Below, one piece after another: positions 43,593 through 44,461 of a stretch of 44,461 bases of DNA (its first letter is position 1; every line of letters begins with the position of its first letter). The stretch is from assembly GCF_959025735.1 (NCBI RefSeq), contig NZ_CAUFJQ010000002.1, forward strand, positions 1-44,461, in the 5' to 3' direction. The notes under the pieces were generated by a model. It made no database searches and was not told where the DNA came from. It saw only the letters and a list, made by a program, of their open reading frames with translations. The translations under genes and the position numbers were made by a program. This DNA comes from an uncultured Streptococcus sp. (GTDB lineage: Bacteria > Bacillota > Bacilli > Lactobacillales > Streptococcaceae).

Positions 43593-43664
43593 GGTCCGTT
43601 GGTCAAGGGGTTAAGACACCGCCTTTTCACGGCGGTAACACGGGTTCGAATCCCGTACGGACTA
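43593..43664 (+). tRNA. tRNA-Glu (TTC), right copy
   Basis: 72-base cloverleaf, anticodon TTC, identical base for base to the minus-strand copy at 23140-23211. It has its own consensus promoter and terminator. Confidence 0.96.
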
Positions 43665-43670
43665 TCGATA

Positions 43671-43696
43671 AACTGTCACCAAGTGGCAGTTTTTTT
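43671..43696 (+). terminator. tRNA-Glu terminator
   Basis: AACTGTCAC and GTGGCAGTT form a 9-bp stem (one T-G pair) with a 3-base loop and a T-run. Confidence 0.85.
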
Positions 43697-43706
43697 GTGT
43701 ATTTGG

Positions 43707-43743
43707 ACAAAATAGTTAAAAATAATAACCAAATAGTTAAAAA
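43707..43743 (+). promoter_or_regulatory. comX direct repeat, likely ComE binding site
   Basis: ACAAAATAGTTAAAAA (43707-43722) and ACCAAATAGTTAAAAA (43728-43743) differ at one of 16 bases and are exactly 21 bases apart, two helical turns. Paired repeats of this period are typical of ComE and other LytTR regulators. A TATAAA -10 (43788-43793) follows 44 bases later. Confidence 0.7.
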
Positions 43744-43763
43744 AACGTGCAGAATAGAAAAAA

Positions 43764-43774
43764 AGCCCAAAGGG
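43764..43774. other. small GC hairpin upstream of comX
   Basis: GCCC-AAA-GGGC lies between the direct repeats and the comX -10, with an A-run before and a T-rich stretch after. It could be a small terminator on either strand that shields comX from tRNA read-through. Confidence 0.45.
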
Positions 43775-43818
43775 CCTCTTTATTTTTATAAAATACAGAT
43801 AAAAGTAAAGGAGAGCTT

Positions 43819-44298
43819 ATGGAATTTAATAAAATGTATCAAAAAGTAAAATATATAGTAAGAAAATGTGAAAAAGAGTATTATATTCAATTGTGGGAAA
43901 AGGATGATTGGGAACAAGAAGGTCAGCTAACTCTGTTTGAACTTTATCAAAAAAATCCTGAAATTGAAACAAATGAAGAATTACTTTATACATATTTCAA
44001 AACAAAATTTAGAAATCATATTAAAGATAAAATAAGACAACAGGAAAGTGATAAGAGAAAAATTAATAGACTTCCATATATTGAAATTGGAGAAATTAGT
44101 CACAGAATTTCATCAAGAAAAATATATTTAGATGAGCTGGTTGTTCTGAGAGATGCATTAAAACGTTTTAAAGGAAAATTAACCGTAAAAGAAAAAGAAC
44201 AATATGAAGCATTACTAACTAACAGAAGATGTCAAGGAAAAGCAAAAATGAAAAAGAAATTAGAGAACTATCTAAAGGATTTTAAAAATACCATTTAA
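43819..44298 (+). CDS. comX: competence-specific alternative sigma factor ComX (SigX)
   Basis: The 159-aa protein matches pneumococcal ComX in length and in blocks such as EYYIQLWEKDDWEQEGQL (about 20-37), YFKTKFRNHIKDKIRQQES (about 63-81) and GEISHRISS. It directs RNA polymerase to late competence genes for DNA uptake and recombination. AAAGGAG lies before the ATG. The place between tRNA-Glu and an rRNA operon is the comX1 position. Other copies at other rRNA operons cannot be seen here. Confidence 0.95.
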   Translation: MEFNKMYQKVKYIVRKCEKEYYIQLWEKDDWEQEGQLTLFELYQKNPEIETNEELLYTYFKTKFRNHIKDKIRQQESDKRKINRLPYIEIGEISHRISSRKIYLDELVVLRDALKRFKGKLTVKEKEQYEALLTNRRCQGKAKMKKKLENYLKDFKNTI

Positions 44299-44361
44299 AA
44301 ACTGAAAGTTAACAGTGTTTAAAAAAACCTTCAATAAAATAAAATTTTTTGAGAAAAAGTA

Positions 44362-44390
44362 TTGACAGTAAGGAGAGGTCATGATATACT
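44362..44390 (+). promoter_or_regulatory. rRNA operon promoter
   Basis: TTGACA (44362-44367), 17-base spacer, TATACT (44385-44390). The leader has a TTGTCGC/GCGACAA hairpin (44398-44417) and the AAAGACCTTTGAAAACTGAAC stretch (44417 onward) typical of the 16S leader. The 16S gene starts beyond the window. Confidence 0.85.
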
Positions 44391-44461
44391 AATATAGTTG
44401 TCGCGAGAGAGCGACAAAGACCTTTGAAAACTGAACAAGACGAACCAATGTGCAGGGCGCT

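Noticed and set aside
1..44461. CRISPR arrays, insertion sequences, prophage or BOX/RUP-type repeats
   Set aside because: I saw no regularly spaced repeats, transposase genes, phage genes or long terminal inverted repeats. The region reads as conserved core genome.

Overview
This window is the replication-origin region of a Streptococcus chromosome. dnaA and dnaN sit in the middle (28788-31442), flanked by rlmH, htrA and parB on one side and yyzM, ychF, pth and mfd on the other. From memory the proteins closely resemble Mitis/Sanguinis-group relatives such as S. pneumoniae, and the order tRNA-Glu / comX / rRNA promoter and comDE / tRNA-Arg / rlmH / htrA / parB / dnaA is typical of that group. 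The species cannot be named from this alone. Genes mostly point away from the origin, as expected for co-directional replication. The main exceptions are sdaAB-sdaAA-HAD, rqc-type recF, the ABC-F gene and yfhO on the left, and one lipoprotein gene on the right.

Left arm (1-26300): mnmG with a NUDIX gene, an SseB-like gene and mnmA (tRNA wobble-uridine modification); two secreted LysM cell-wall proteins flanking the L-serine dehydratase genes and a HAD phosphatase; a seven-gene operon yfmF-yfmH-rodZ-pgsA-ecfA1-ecfA2-ecfT (peptidase-like proteins, membrane/shape, phospholipid synthesis, vitamin-uptake energising module); yaaA-recF; guaB; trpS; an ABC-F protein; yfhO; tRNA-Asn and tRNA-Glu; comE-comD; tRNA-Arg; rlmH.

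Origin (26300-31450): htrA behind a CiaR-type direct repeat, parB, then DnaA boxes on both sides of dnaA. The dnaA-dnaN gap has two boxes followed directly by DnaA-trio triplets and an AT-rich stretch, the architecture of a basal unwinding system. Two near-consensus parS sites lie inside ecfA1 and yfhO, with a degenerate third in tilS.

Right arm (31450-44461): yyzM (DUF951), a YehR-like lipoprotein, ychF, then pth-mfd-rqcP-divIC-(42-aa gene)-serine hydrolase-tilS-hpt-ftsH, a second tRNA-Glu identical to the first, the competence sigma factor comX, and the promoter and leader of an rRNA operon whose 16S gene lies beyond the window.

Most notable: comD and comE are intact, and comX is present behind a strong 21-bp-period direct repeat, but the gap upstream of comD holds no comC; its coding strand cannot encode Gly-Gly in any frame. 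A partial copy of the comX repeat lies upstream of comD at nearly the same distance from a TATAAT. This suggests a competence circuit that kept its receptor, regulator and target but lost the adjacent pheromone gene. Other points are a perfect CiaR-type box between lysM and sdaAB, a recurring TTTACA-N4-TGTAAA palindrome at gene ends, a RodZ without its extracellular domain, and an ABC-F protein with one degenerate ATP site.
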